Of a stretch of 64,000 nt of DNA, positions 9,608 to 17,590 are shown piece after piece. Within the stretch, counting starts at the first letter, position 1, and each line of letters starts with the position of its first letter. The translations under genes and the position numbers were made by a program. Source of the DNA: Denitratimonas yunnanensis (SeqCode) (GTDB taxonomy: Bacteria > Pseudomonadota > Gammaproteobacteria > Xanthomonadales > Xanthomonadaceae); NCBI GenBank assembly GCA_026410415.1, contig JAPMLR010000002.1:186001-250000 (forward strand), read 5' to 3'. The notes under the pieces were generated by a model. That model saw nothing but the letters and a program-made list of their open reading frames with translations, had not been told where the DNA came from and made no database searches.

Positions 9608-10069
9608 TCAGCCCTGCGTCGGCTGCAATGTTGCGCGTGAGATTTGCGTGGCGCGTCGTCGGGCGATGAAGCGCAACTGTTGGTTGACGACCGGCATGCG
9701 TCCAGAGGACTCGAATGCCGCGAAGCCTTCCAGTGGCAGCACCCATGGGTTGCCTTCGTCTCCGCTCCACATGCAGATCGGCGTTGATTCCGAATCGGAC
9801 AGCTTGATCCAGGCGCTGCCCGGCAGCGTGCTGCAGTGGTACTCCGCGTCACCGGCCTTGAGTGCAAAGACGCGCGGACGTGCGCAGGAGGACGGTTCGC
9901 TCGCCGTGGAGTCGATCTCCGGTGTGCTGTCGGTGGGTTCGTCGAACGAGAGTTCAATCGCCAGTTGATGCAGGTGCTTCTGCAGAATCGCGATGCGCCG
10001 AACGAAGTAACGGCGTTGCTCGGCATCCAGGTTCGCAGCGAACTCGGAATCACTATTGAACGTAGTCAT
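9608..10069 (-). CDS. Hypothetical protein of 153 residues
   Basis: I do not recognise this protein. It starts MTTFNSDSEFAANLDAEQRR, with GGGAG seven bases upstream of the ATG ending at 10069. A helical N-terminal part (about residues 10-50) is followed by an acidic, Ser/Thr-rich linker and a C-terminal half with several Trp and Pro (AWIKL, GNPWVLPLEGF). No signal peptide or membrane segment is seen. It lies just beyond the integrase stub and could be leftover island cargo. The spacer between the stub and this gene (9402-9607) shows nothing further. The 370 bases between its start and the acyl-CoA dehydrogenase stop hold no other convincing gene. Confidence 0.6.
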   Translation of the reverse strand: MTTFNSDSEFAANLDAEQRRYFVRRIAILQKHLHQLAIELSFDEPTDSTPEIDSTASEPSSCARPRVFALKAGDAEYHCSTLPGSAWIKLSDSESTPICMWSGDEGNPWVLPLEGFAAFESSGRMPVVNQQLRFIARRRATQISRATLQPTQG

Positions 10070-10440
10070 GGTGGGCTCCCGGAAATGTTGACCACACCAG
10101 CACAGCCATTCACCCGGGATGATCCGCTTCGGCTGCACGTGAATATCCCGCCCGCAAGCTGGTGGCTCAAATCGGCGGCACAGATGGGTACCTGATTCTG
10201 CAAAGTGTGTCGCGGTTGCTAACGACGTCGAATGCTTGCGTGACAGGCATCCGACACGATCATCTGCGCGTCGGGCGTTGCGATGATGGCGAGTCGAAGC
10301 AGGCACAGCCGGACAGCGCGTTTCCGCGTGAACTGGCGCATTTTGGCACCATGGCGATCACGTCATTGCAATGGTGCGAAGTGTGCCGCCGCCGGTGCCG
10401 GGCGAGTGCGGCCACCGACGGCGAATTCGACGGATCAACC

Positions 10441-12222
10441 TCAGAGGCGGCTTTCCGGGAAATCCACCACCGCGCTGGCGCCGGACAGCACCACTTCGCG
10501 CAGGCCACTGACGCGGGTCAGCAGGTGATCGGCGTAGAAGCGCGCGGTCTTGAGCTTGGCGCCGAGGAAAGCGGCGTCGCCCTGACCGGCATCGAGCAGG
10601 CGACGTGCGGCTGCGGCGGAGCGGGCCATTTGCCAGCCACCGCAAACGATGCCGCACAGGTGCAGGAACGGCACCGAGGCGGTGTGGACGGCGAGCGGGT
10701 CGCCCATGTAGTTGGTCGCGATGTGCGCGGCACAGCGCTCGAAGTCCGTCACGGCAGCCTGCAGACGGCCGTGGATGGCCTTGATGTCGGCATCGTCGCT
10801 GCCGGCCAGTGCATCGACGGTGGCGCGCAGTTGCTTGGCCAGCGCGGTGGCCACGGTGCCGCCGTCGCGCGCCAGCTTGCGGCCGATCAGGTCGTTGGCC
10901 TGGATCGCGGTGGTGCCCTCGTAAATCGATGTGATGCGGGCGTCGCGCATGTGTTGGGCGGCGCCGGTTTCCTCGATGAATCCCATGCCGCCGTGCACCT
11001 GGATGCCCAGGTTGGTGACTTCCACGGCGGCATCGGTGGCCCAGCCCTTGTGGATCGGCACCAGGAATTCCGCCATCGCCTGCGAGTCCTTGTTGCCGGC
11101 ATGGCCGTGGTCGAGCAGCGCCGCCAGATGGATCGACAGGGCGCGGTTGGCTTCGGTGATGGCGCGCATCGTCAGCAGCATGCGGCGTACATCCGGGTGG
11201 CGCGCAATAGGCGCGGTCGGACCGCGCGGATTGGCGAGATCGCGGCCCTGCAGGCGTTCGTGTGCGTAAGACGCGGCCTGCTGATAGGCACGTTCGCCGA
11301 TCGCGATGCCCTGCACACCGACCGCGTAACGGGCCTCGTTCATCATGATGAACATGTACTCCAGGCCACGGTTAGGCTCGCCCACCAGATACCCGATGGC
11401 GCCGTCCTTCTCACCGAAAGACAACACGGCGGTCGGGCTGCCGTGGATGCCGAGCTTGTGTTCCAGCGAGGCGCAGCGCACATCGTTGCGCTCACCCAGC
11501 GTTCCATCGGCATTGACCAGGAACTTGGGCACCACGAACAGCGAAATGCCCTTCACGCCTTCGGGTGCATCCGGCAGACGCGCCAACACCAGGTGCACGA
11601 TGTTCTCGGTGAAATCGTGCTCGCCGAAAGTGATGAAGATCTTCTGGCCGAACAGGCGGTAGTGATCGCCCTCCGGCATCGCGCGGGTGCGCACCAGCGA
11701 CAGGTCGGAACCGGCCTGCGGCTCGGTCAGGTTCATCGTGCCCGTCCAGCGGCCTTCGATCATCTTTTGCAGGTAGGTCTGCTTGAGGTGGTCCGAACCC
11801 ACCAATACCAGCGCCGCGACCGCGCCGGCGGTCAGCATCGGGCACAGCGAGAACGACAGGTTCGATGCCATCAGCAGTTCCGACACCGGGCTGGACACCA
11901 CGTTCGGAAGCCCTTGGCCACCGAACTCGGTGGGAAAGGGCAGCGAGTTCCAGCCGGCATCGCAGAACTGCTGATAGGCATCGCGGAAGCCCGGAGCGGT
12001 GGTGACCTCGCCGTCCTTCCATTGGCTGCCGTGGATGTCGCCGCCGCGATTGAGCGGTGCAAGGACCTGAGCGGTGAATTTGCCGGCCTCTTCCAGGACC
12101 GCATCGATCAGTTCGCCGCCGAGTTCCGATTGGCCGGGAAGCGCCTGGATTGCACTGAGATCAACCAGTTCGTTGAGGACAAAACGGATGTCGTCGAGGG
12201 GCGGAGTGAAGGTGCTGCTCAT
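10441..12222 (-). CDS. Acyl-CoA dehydrogenase (FAD), long DmdC/FadE-like type
   Basis: Catalyses alpha,beta-dehydrogenation of an acyl-CoA thioester with FAD, passing electrons to ETF. At 593 residues it is longer than classic ~380-residue enzymes, because of an extra C-terminal domain seen in the 3-methylmercaptopropionyl-CoA dehydrogenase-like subfamily. Visible family motifs are MNLTEPQAGSDLS (FAD/substrate loop), LGIHGSPTAVL, the QVHGGMGFIEE segment, and the catalytic base Glu435 in SIYEGTTAIQ. GGGAG precedes the ATG by nine bases. It stands alone, so its substrate (medium- or long-chain or branched acyl-CoA) cannot be told from context. A 7-bp inverted repeat about 70 bases upstream could be an operator. 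Confidence 0.92.
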   Translation of the reverse strand: MSSTFTPPLDDIRFVLNELVDLSAIQALPGQSELGGELIDAVLEEAGKFTAQVLAPLNRGGDIHGSQWKDGEVTTAPGFRDAYQQFCDAGWNSLPFPTEFGGQGLPNVVSSPVSELLMASNLSFSLCPMLTAGAVAALVLVGSDHLKQTYLQKMIEGRWTGTMNLTEPQAGSDLSLVRTRAMPEGDHYRLFGQKIFITFGEHDFTENIVHLVLARLPDAPEGVKGISLFVVPKFLVNADGTLGERNDVRCASLEHKLGIHGSPTAVLSFGEKDGAIGYLVGEPNRGLEYMFIMMNEARYAVGVQGIAIGERAYQQAASYAHERLQGRDLANPRGPTAPIARHPDVRRMLLTMRAITEANRALSIHLAALLDHGHAGNKDSQAMAEFLVPIHKGWATDAAVEVTNLGIQVHGGMGFIEETGAAQHMRDARITSIYEGTTAIQANDLIGRKLARDGGTVATALAKQLRATVDALAGSDDADIKAIHGRLQAAVTDFERCAAHIATNYMGDPLAVHTASVPFLHLCGIVCGGWQMARSAAAARRLLDAGQGDAAFLGAKLKTARFYADHLLTRVSGLREVVLSGASAVVDFPESRL

Positions 12223-12289
12223 GGACGCAATCTCCCGGCGCGGGCGGGGTGCCCGGTTGTGATGTGGCCTTCAATGGAAGGCGGAGCGC

Positions 12290-12308
12290 ACCCTACATAC
12301 GGTAGGGT
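12290..12308. repeat. Perfect inverted repeat upstream of the acyl-CoA dehydrogenase
   Basis: ACCCTAC (12290-12296) and GTAGGGT (12302-12308) flank a 5-base centre, 68-86 bases upstream of the dehydrogenase ATG. It may be a repressor operator. It also resembles the GTAGGGTGCGC type of intergenic repeat, so both readings remain open. Confidence 0.35.
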
Positions 12309-12466
12309 ACGGTTGATGCACATTCTAGCCTGAAAGAAGGGATGTGGCGCGTGGCTTGCGCTGTTTCCGTCATGGGCTTCCCGGGCGGCACATGACGGGC
12401 GCGATCGCACGACGGCCCTGCACGGTCGCGCCGGACAACCGTGGGCAATGGGTGTGAGCGGGTGAC

Positions 12467-12817
12467 TCAGACGTACTGGCTGCCGGGAAGATCGATCCAG
12501 GCGCGTAGTGCGCTCAGGTCATCCGGACCCACGTCGATGAAACGAAAACCGACCCAGTGCTGACCGGGCGTATTCGCCGGTTCGGACCAGAGCTGGTGGG
12601 AGCCCACGTTCACGTCATGGCGGTGGCCATGGTCATCGATGACGGCAAAACGCATTTGGTACAGGGCATCCTCGGTCATCGGCTGGTTGGCCAGCAGCAT
12701 CATGCCGGTTTCGGAAATGTTGCCGATCAGGCCGATGGGAGAGTCGATCATGGTGTCGACCACGTCGATGCGCTCAGCCACCTGCTTGCGTTTGGCGCGA
12801 CGGTATTCCTCGCTCAT
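12467..12817 (-). CDS. PilZ-domain protein, predicted cyclic-di-GMP binder
   Basis: A 116-residue single PilZ domain. Both ligand motifs are present: RxxxR within YRRAKRKQV near the N-terminus, and the NxSxxG motif in NISETGMML. Binding of cyclic di-GMP is therefore likely. I chose the ATG ending at 12817, seven bases after the stop of the DUF1631 gene, which leaves a normal operon spacing. An in-frame start at 12901 would overlap that gene. The protein is likely an effector working with its DUF1631 partner, downstream of cyclases and phosphodiesterases such as those at the left end of the window (inference). Confidence 0.88.
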   Translation of the reverse strand: MSEEYRRAKRKQVAERIDVVDTMIDSPIGLIGNISETGMMLLANQPMTEDALYQMRFAVIDDHGHRHDVNVGSHQLWSEPANTPGQHWVGFRFIDVGPDDLSALRAWIDLPGSQYV

Positions 12818-12824
12818 GGGGGCC

Positions 12825-15395
12825 TCAGGTTGTGGCGGGAACGGCGGCGTCTGCATTGCCGGAAAACGACCGCAGCGTGGAGATGATGGCTTTCCAGGCA
12901 CGGTCGACGATGGAGCCGCGCTCAGGTTCCACCAGTCGCACGTTGCCGCGATGCATCTCCCGGGCCAGCCAGGACAGCGTGTAATCCCCGGCGCGCTGGC
13001 CCCGGTGGTTCACGAACAGGCAGTGGTCGGTGACGGTGCTGAACCAGGACATGCGGCGGCGGGTGCGATCGCCTTGCTGGTTGATGGTGAAGTCGAACCA
13101 GGTGCCATAGGGCAGGCGTTTGAGACGATCATGCCAAGCCTTCTCCTCGGGCAGGAGCGGTGCGCTGATATCGACCTTGCGGGCCGTGGCGGTGCGCCCG
13201 CCACTCTGGACATCCTGGCCGAGACGGGCGCGGTTGCGCAGCTTCATCGTCAGTTCGGTACGCGACTCCGGTTCGGCTGCCGATCCGGTGGCAGGGGCGG
13301 TTTCGACTGCAGCCGACAACAGACGGGTGCAGATATCGCCGGCATCCTCGCCGGCATGGCCCACTTGCGCCAATGCGGCTTCGATGTCGCTGCGCATGCG
13401 CGCCGATTCGTCTGCATCGAAGGCGACTTTCGCACCGCCCTGCACGGATGCATCGATCAGGCGCGTCGCCAGATTCAGATGCTGCTGGAACACGGGCGAG
13501 TCCGAGCCGCCGCGCAACAGCGCCAGCGCCAGGACATCGGTCCAGACCTGTTCGAGCAAGGTCTGGAGGAACTTGGGCACGGTCTTGCCGGCGAGTGCCG
13601 ACTCGATCGCTTCTTCGGCCTTGAGCCGGGAAATTTCCAGCTTCTCCCGGCCGCGTGCGGCTTCCACATGACGGCGCTCCGCCACCTCGGCTTTGCGCTG
13701 CTGTGTGGTCAGGTGTCCGGTCAGATCCGACATCAGCGTGCGGAACAGGGAAGGGTCGGCCGACTGTTCCTCATTCGCGCGCCTTACCAGCGTGCTCATC
13801 TTCTGGATCAGCTCGCGATCGATCTCGTCCTCGCCACTCCAGAACATGCTGGTCTCGGCCACGGCTTCGAGCATCCGGCGCGCCGGATGGGCACGGTCGG
13901 TGAAGAAGTCGCGGTCCTGCAGGGCGACTCGCAACAAAGGCAGCTGCAGTTGTGCCAGCAGGGTGCCTCCGGGCGATTGCGGGCGTACGTCCTGGGCAAG
14001 CTGATCGAACAACATGCCGACCAGGTCGACGGTATCGCCGTGTTCGCCGGTCAGCTGCGGCACGAGTCCGTCGCTGGCAATGCTGCGCAACTGGGACTGA
14101 AGCTCGCGTTTGACATCGGAAAAAGGCAACGCGCCGCCTGCGGCCAGTCTGGCGTTGTGACGTTGCTGGAGCTGATCCAGACTGTGTTGCAGCTGCTCGG
14201 GCGTGGCTGGCTGGCCCCGGCCGGTCGCCCCGGACTGGAGTTTGTCCAGCAGGTTGCGCCGACCCGACAGCAGGCGGCGGAGCGTGTCGAACAGTTCCAC
14301 TTCCTGATCCTTGTCCTCGCCACCGGAGGCGCTGCCCGAGTGGTTCCACGGCACCGTGGAAGGCTCGGTGGACGTCGGCGGCCGAGGCGGCGCAGGGCGC
14401 GGATTTGCTGCCGGGGGATGCGGCGTGGCGGTGTTGCCAGCCGGCGACATGCCCTGGCGCAACAGTGCTTCCAGCATCGGTCTGTTGGGTGAAGCAGGAT
14501 GACCTGGCGAAGCGGCATGCCCGGGTGCCGGCATGTGCGGGGATGCGCCGGACATCCCCTCGCCATGCGGAGGCACCGGACGCGCCTCCGGTGAGCGATG
14601 CGTGTCTTCTTCCGGTCTGGATGTCGGCGGTGTGGCCTGGCTTCCCGCACCGCGCCGCTTGGCGGCGATGCCGCGCGGCGAAACATAGGTCAGATGGGGC
14701 AGTACGCCACCTTCGATCAGGAAGTTGTTGAGCGCTTCGTAGAACGGCGTGAGGTACTGCATCACGCTGCGATCGAACTGGCGGTACAGCAACCCACGCT
14801 CTTCGTCGCTCAGATCGAGATTCCCGACCGCTTCGCGAAGCAGCTGACAGAGCCGATGCGGCCCCAGGGGCAGGTGCTGGGCGTCGTACGCCGGCCGCCG
14901 CGCAACCACGCCCAGTCGCTGACCGAGCAGGAAAAGTGCCAGGCTGTTGCGGATTTCGGCGCGGGTGGCGATCTCCTTCAGCGCCATGGTTTCGTCCATC
15001 GCGCCGGTATCGACCAGCGAGAGCTCGGAAAACTGCGGCCGGTCCGATGTTTCGATTGCCTGAGCAGGCGGATCGGCCAGTGTGGCCAGCGCTGTCTCGA
15101 CGCTGGCGAGGAAGGCCGGGGTCAACCGTTCGCGCTGTTCCCGGATGATGCGCTGGGTCTCAAGCAGGCTGCGCTGAACTTCGTTGCTGCGGGCTTGTTC
15201 TGCGCGCCGGAACATGTCCTGTTCCAGTTCGTTGAGCATCCGTTCGAGGCTGCGAATGAACTCGTCGGAAAACAGGCGAAACAAGCCCTCCAGTAACGTC
15301 CTCTGACGCGGGGAGAACCCGTGATCTGCAATCCTGACTTTTGCCAGCGACGTGCTGGCTCTGGAAAAAGGCGCTACCCCTGACATCGCGCGCAT
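12825..15395 (-). CDS. DUF1631 family protein
   Basis: A large soluble protein of 856 residues. The N-terminal part is helical (about 20-330), followed by a long low-complexity linker rich in Pro, Ala, His and Ser (about 250-350) and a second helical region with coiled-coil-like stretches around RKAEVAERRHVEAARGREKL. The C-terminal ~120 residues (KLPYGTWFDF onward) resemble the conserved DUF1631 tail. Members are sometimes mislabelled thymidine phosphorylase; nothing here supports that activity. The start could equally be the ATG ending at 15386; neither has a strong ribosome-binding site. It forms a two-gene operon with the PilZ protein, suggesting a role tied to cyclic di-GMP. Confidence 0.8.
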   Translation of the reverse strand: MRAMSGVAPFSRASTSLAKVRIADHGFSPRQRTLLEGLFRLFSDEFIRSLERMLNELEQDMFRRAEQARSNEVQRSLLETQRIIREQRERLTPAFLASVETALATLADPPAQAIETSDRPQFSELSLVDTGAMDETMALKEIATRAEIRNSLALFLLGQRLGVVARRPAYDAQHLPLGPHRLCQLLREAVGNLDLSDEERGLLYRQFDRSVMQYLTPFYEALNNFLIEGGVLPHLTYVSPRGIAAKRRGAGSQATPPTSRPEEDTHRSPEARPVPPHGEGMSGASPHMPAPGHAASPGHPASPNRPMLEALLRQGMSPAGNTATPHPPAANPRPAPPRPPTSTEPSTVPWNHSGSASGGEDKDQEVELFDTLRRLLSGRRNLLDKLQSGATGRGQPATPEQLQHSLDQLQQRHNARLAAGGALPFSDVKRELQSQLRSIASDGLVPQLTGEHGDTVDLVGMLFDQLAQDVRPQSPGGTLLAQLQLPLLRVALQDRDFFTDRAHPARRMLEAVAETSMFWSGEDEIDRELIQKMSTLVRRANEEQSADPSLFRTLMSDLTGHLTTQQRKAEVAERRHVEAARGREKLEISRLKAEEAIESALAGKTVPKFLQTLLEQVWTDVLALALLRGGSDSPVFQQHLNLATRLIDASVQGGAKVAFDADESARMRSDIEAALAQVGHAGEDAGDICTRLLSAAVETAPATGSAAEPESRTELTMKLRNRARLGQDVQSGGRTATARKVDISAPLLPEEKAWHDRLKRLPYGTWFDFTINQQGDRTRRRMSWFSTVTDHCLFVNHRGQRAGDYTLSWLAREMHRGNVRLVEPERGSIVDRAWKAIISTLRSFSGNADAAVPATT

Positions 15396-15483
15396 CCCGG
15401 CTGTCGATGAATCAATGGTCGAATACTATGACAGCGTTCACATTTCCACCATCACCAAATTTTTCATGGGGGTGGAGCACGGG

Positions 15484-17283
15484 TCATCGCCCCTGCCAAC
15501 GCAATGTCACCAGTACCGTGGCGTCGGGGGTGTGATAGCCATCGATCAGGGTGTAATCGCGATCCAGCAGATTGTCCACGCGCGCCACCAGCGTCCATCC
15601 GGACACCACCGGCACACTCGCACGCAAGGCCAGCAGGCCGTAGCCACCCAACTTCACGCCGCCGTAATCGGGCCGATCGGACGCCGCAACGCCTTCCACG
15701 CCCACGCGGACGCCACCGTCGAAGCGGCGCTCCAGCAGCGCCGTGGCCTTGCGCGACGGGCGACGCAACAAAGCCTCGCCGGTATCGCGGCTGGACGGAT
15801 CCTGCCAGGTGGCGTTGCTTTCCAACTGCCATGCCGCACCCTCCCACTGCCAAGTCACTTCAACGCCATCGATGCGGGCACGCGCGATGTTGATGGCCTG
15901 AGCCTGCGCGCCGCTGAAATCGATCAGTTCGTCGATGTCGTTGCGGAACACGCGCAATTCATATTTGCTGGCGCCCCCTGGCGTCACGCGCAACGCCAGT
16001 TCCTGGCTTTCCGAACGCTCCGGCGCGAGTTGCGGATTGCCGGCATACCAACCGCCCCAGCCGGGCGAGTAAAACTCGTTCATCGTCGGGGCGCGGAAGC
16101 CTTCGCCCCAACTGGCCGAAAGACGCGCCACGCTTCCCATGTCCCAAGCCCACGCCGCACCGAAACTGGTGCTGGTGCCGTAGATACTGTTGTCGTCATG
16201 GCGACCGGACAGCTCCAACGCCTGCGACCCGGCACGTCCACGCCAGCCCGCGAAAACCGAGCGCGTGCTGCGCGACTGCGCATACACCGCATCGCCGCCG
16301 AAGGTATCGACCTGCTCACCGCGCTCGTCCAGCCATGCCAGTCCGAGCGTGGTTTCGCCGCGCCTGCCGTGAGACAGCGTGTGCTGCCAGTCGGCCTGCC
16401 GGCGGTGCGAACGGTAGACGATGAAGCTGCTCGGCGTATCGAGCCGGTCGCGGCTGCCGCCGAGCGTCAGACGATGTTGCCACTGCGCACCCAGTTGGCC
16501 GAACAGGGCCAGTGATTGCACGTCCTGACGGGTGTTGGATTGGCCTTGATCGAAATCGATGTCGTTGTCGGCATGCAGCAGCATCGCCTCCAGCCGCTGT
16601 GTGCCCAGCGCCAGATCGCCGTGCAGGGTGACATTGCGCAACCGCGCGCCATCGCGATCGGGATCGAAGCTCCAGTTGCCGGGTGCGGTGGCGTTCTGGC
16701 CACGCGTCTCCAGCCAGCCGGCGTGGATGCCGACGCCACCGCGTTCTCCGCGCTTGCCGATGCCGGCGGAAACACCTTGCGTGTCGTGGTTGCCCCGTTG
16801 CAGGCTGGCATGCGGTGCGACGTCGCGCCGCGTGAATATCTGCACCACGCCGCCGAGCGCGTCGGCACCCCATTGTGCCGCGCGCGGCCCGCGAACCACT
16901 TCGATCCGATCGATCTGTGCCAGCGGCAGGTGCTCCCACGCATACGCGCCGGTGCCCAGTGCGCCGACACGAACGCCGTCGATCAACACCAGCGCATGAT
17001 TGGAATTGGTGCCACGGATGAACACGCTGGCTTGCTGGCCAATGCCGCCGCCACGCACGATGTCCACGCCCGGCACACGGCGCAGCAAGTCCACCACATC
17101 CTGCGTGCCGGCCGCTTCGATTTGATCGCGCTCGATCACGTCCACCGCTGCCAGCACATCGTCGGCGGCCACCGGCACGCGCGAAGCCGTCACGACGACT
17201 TCATCGGTGCGGGGCAAGGTCTGCGCCAAAACGGGCGTGACGGCCAGCGTGGTGGCGAGCAGGGAAACAACGGAACGGGACAT
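15484..17283 (-). CDS. btuB: TonB-dependent vitamin B12 receptor BtuB
   Basis: Outer-membrane receptor that imports cobalamin using TonB energy. 599 residues with a signal peptide ending near AQ (residue 21), TonB box DEVVVTA (27-33), a plug with the family motifs IRGTNSNHALVLIDGVRV and PRAAQWGADALGGVVQIFT, and a beta-barrel ending in VLVTLRWQGR. BtuB rather than a siderophore receptor is supported directly by the cobalamin riboswitch in its leader. The ATG ending at 17283 is chosen because the signal peptide (MSRSVVSLLATTLAVTPVLA) starts there and GGAG lies 10 bases upstream. The preceding SulP gene ends only a few bases before the riboswitch. Confidence 0.93.
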   Translation of the reverse strand: MSRSVVSLLATTLAVTPVLAQTLPRTDEVVVTASRVPVAADDVLAAVDVIERDQIEAAGTQDVVDLLRRVPGVDIVRGGGIGQQASVFIRGTNSNHALVLIDGVRVGALGTGAYAWEHLPLAQIDRIEVVRGPRAAQWGADALGGVVQIFTRRDVAPHASLQRGNHDTQGVSAGIGKRGERGGVGIHAGWLETRGQNATAPGNWSFDPDRDGARLRNVTLHGDLALGTQRLEAMLLHADNDIDFDQGQSNTRQDVQSLALFGQLGAQWQHRLTLGGSRDRLDTPSSFIVYRSHRRQADWQHTLSHGRRGETTLGLAWLDERGEQVDTFGGDAVYAQSRSTRSVFAGWRGRAGSQALELSGRHDDNSIYGTSTSFGAAWAWDMGSVARLSASWGEGFRAPTMNEFYSPGWGGWYAGNPQLAPERSESQELALRVTPGGASKYELRVFRNDIDELIDFSGAQAQAINIARARIDGVEVTWQWEGAAWQLESNATWQDPSSRDTGEALLRRPSRKATALLERRFDGGVRVGVEGVAASDRPDYGGVKLGGYGLLALRASVPVVSGWTLVARVDNLLDRDYTLIDGYHTPDATVLVTLRWQGR

Positions 17284-17420
17284 GAGTCGGATTCTCCAGA
17301 GCAGACGCAGGAAAGTTTGCGCATGGCACGGAGGAACGCGCACGACCGCCCGCAGGCTGCCGAATCAGCGCGTTCGCCCGCGTCGCCCACCGCAACGCCA
17401 AGGACATCGCCCGCAGGCGA

Positions 17421-17585
17421 TGCATCAGGCCGGTCTCCGGGCTGGCAGGGCGGGTTCGTCGAACCCCGGAACATTCGCCTTCCCGACCCTTCGGCCAGTG
17501 GCACCCGAACATTCCACCTGCTTACCGTTGCGGGGGCAGCACCGGACTTTCACCGGCTTCCCGTACACCTGAAGCGGCGCGGAGT
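17421..17585 (-). promoter_or_regulatory. Cobalamin (adenosylcobalamin) riboswitch
   Basis: Read on the minus strand, the leader contains the conserved elements in order: AGCCGGTGAAAGTCCGGTGC (about 17560-17540), CCCCGCAACGGTAA, the B12-box core GCCACTG (17502-17496), and the closing GACCGGCCTGATGC near 17421. Ligand binding normally represses the downstream receptor. About 137 bases of expression platform follow before the btuB ATG, including a GCATCGCC/GGCGATG-type hairpin. The 5' boundary abuts the stop of the SulP gene. Confidence 0.95.
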
Positions 17586-17590
17586 TTACC

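Noticed and set aside
8971..10306. An intact prophage or integrative island
   Set aside because: Only an integrase stub and one unknown gene are present. No structural, replication or lysis genes and no second attachment site were seen.
10162..12333. 723-residue open frame on the plus strand
   Set aside because: It is a shadow of the acyl-CoA dehydrogenase, which has a catalytic Glu and FAD motifs.
15484..17283. Reading the receptor as a siderophore receptor
   Set aside because: A cobalamin riboswitch in its leader makes BtuB the better call.
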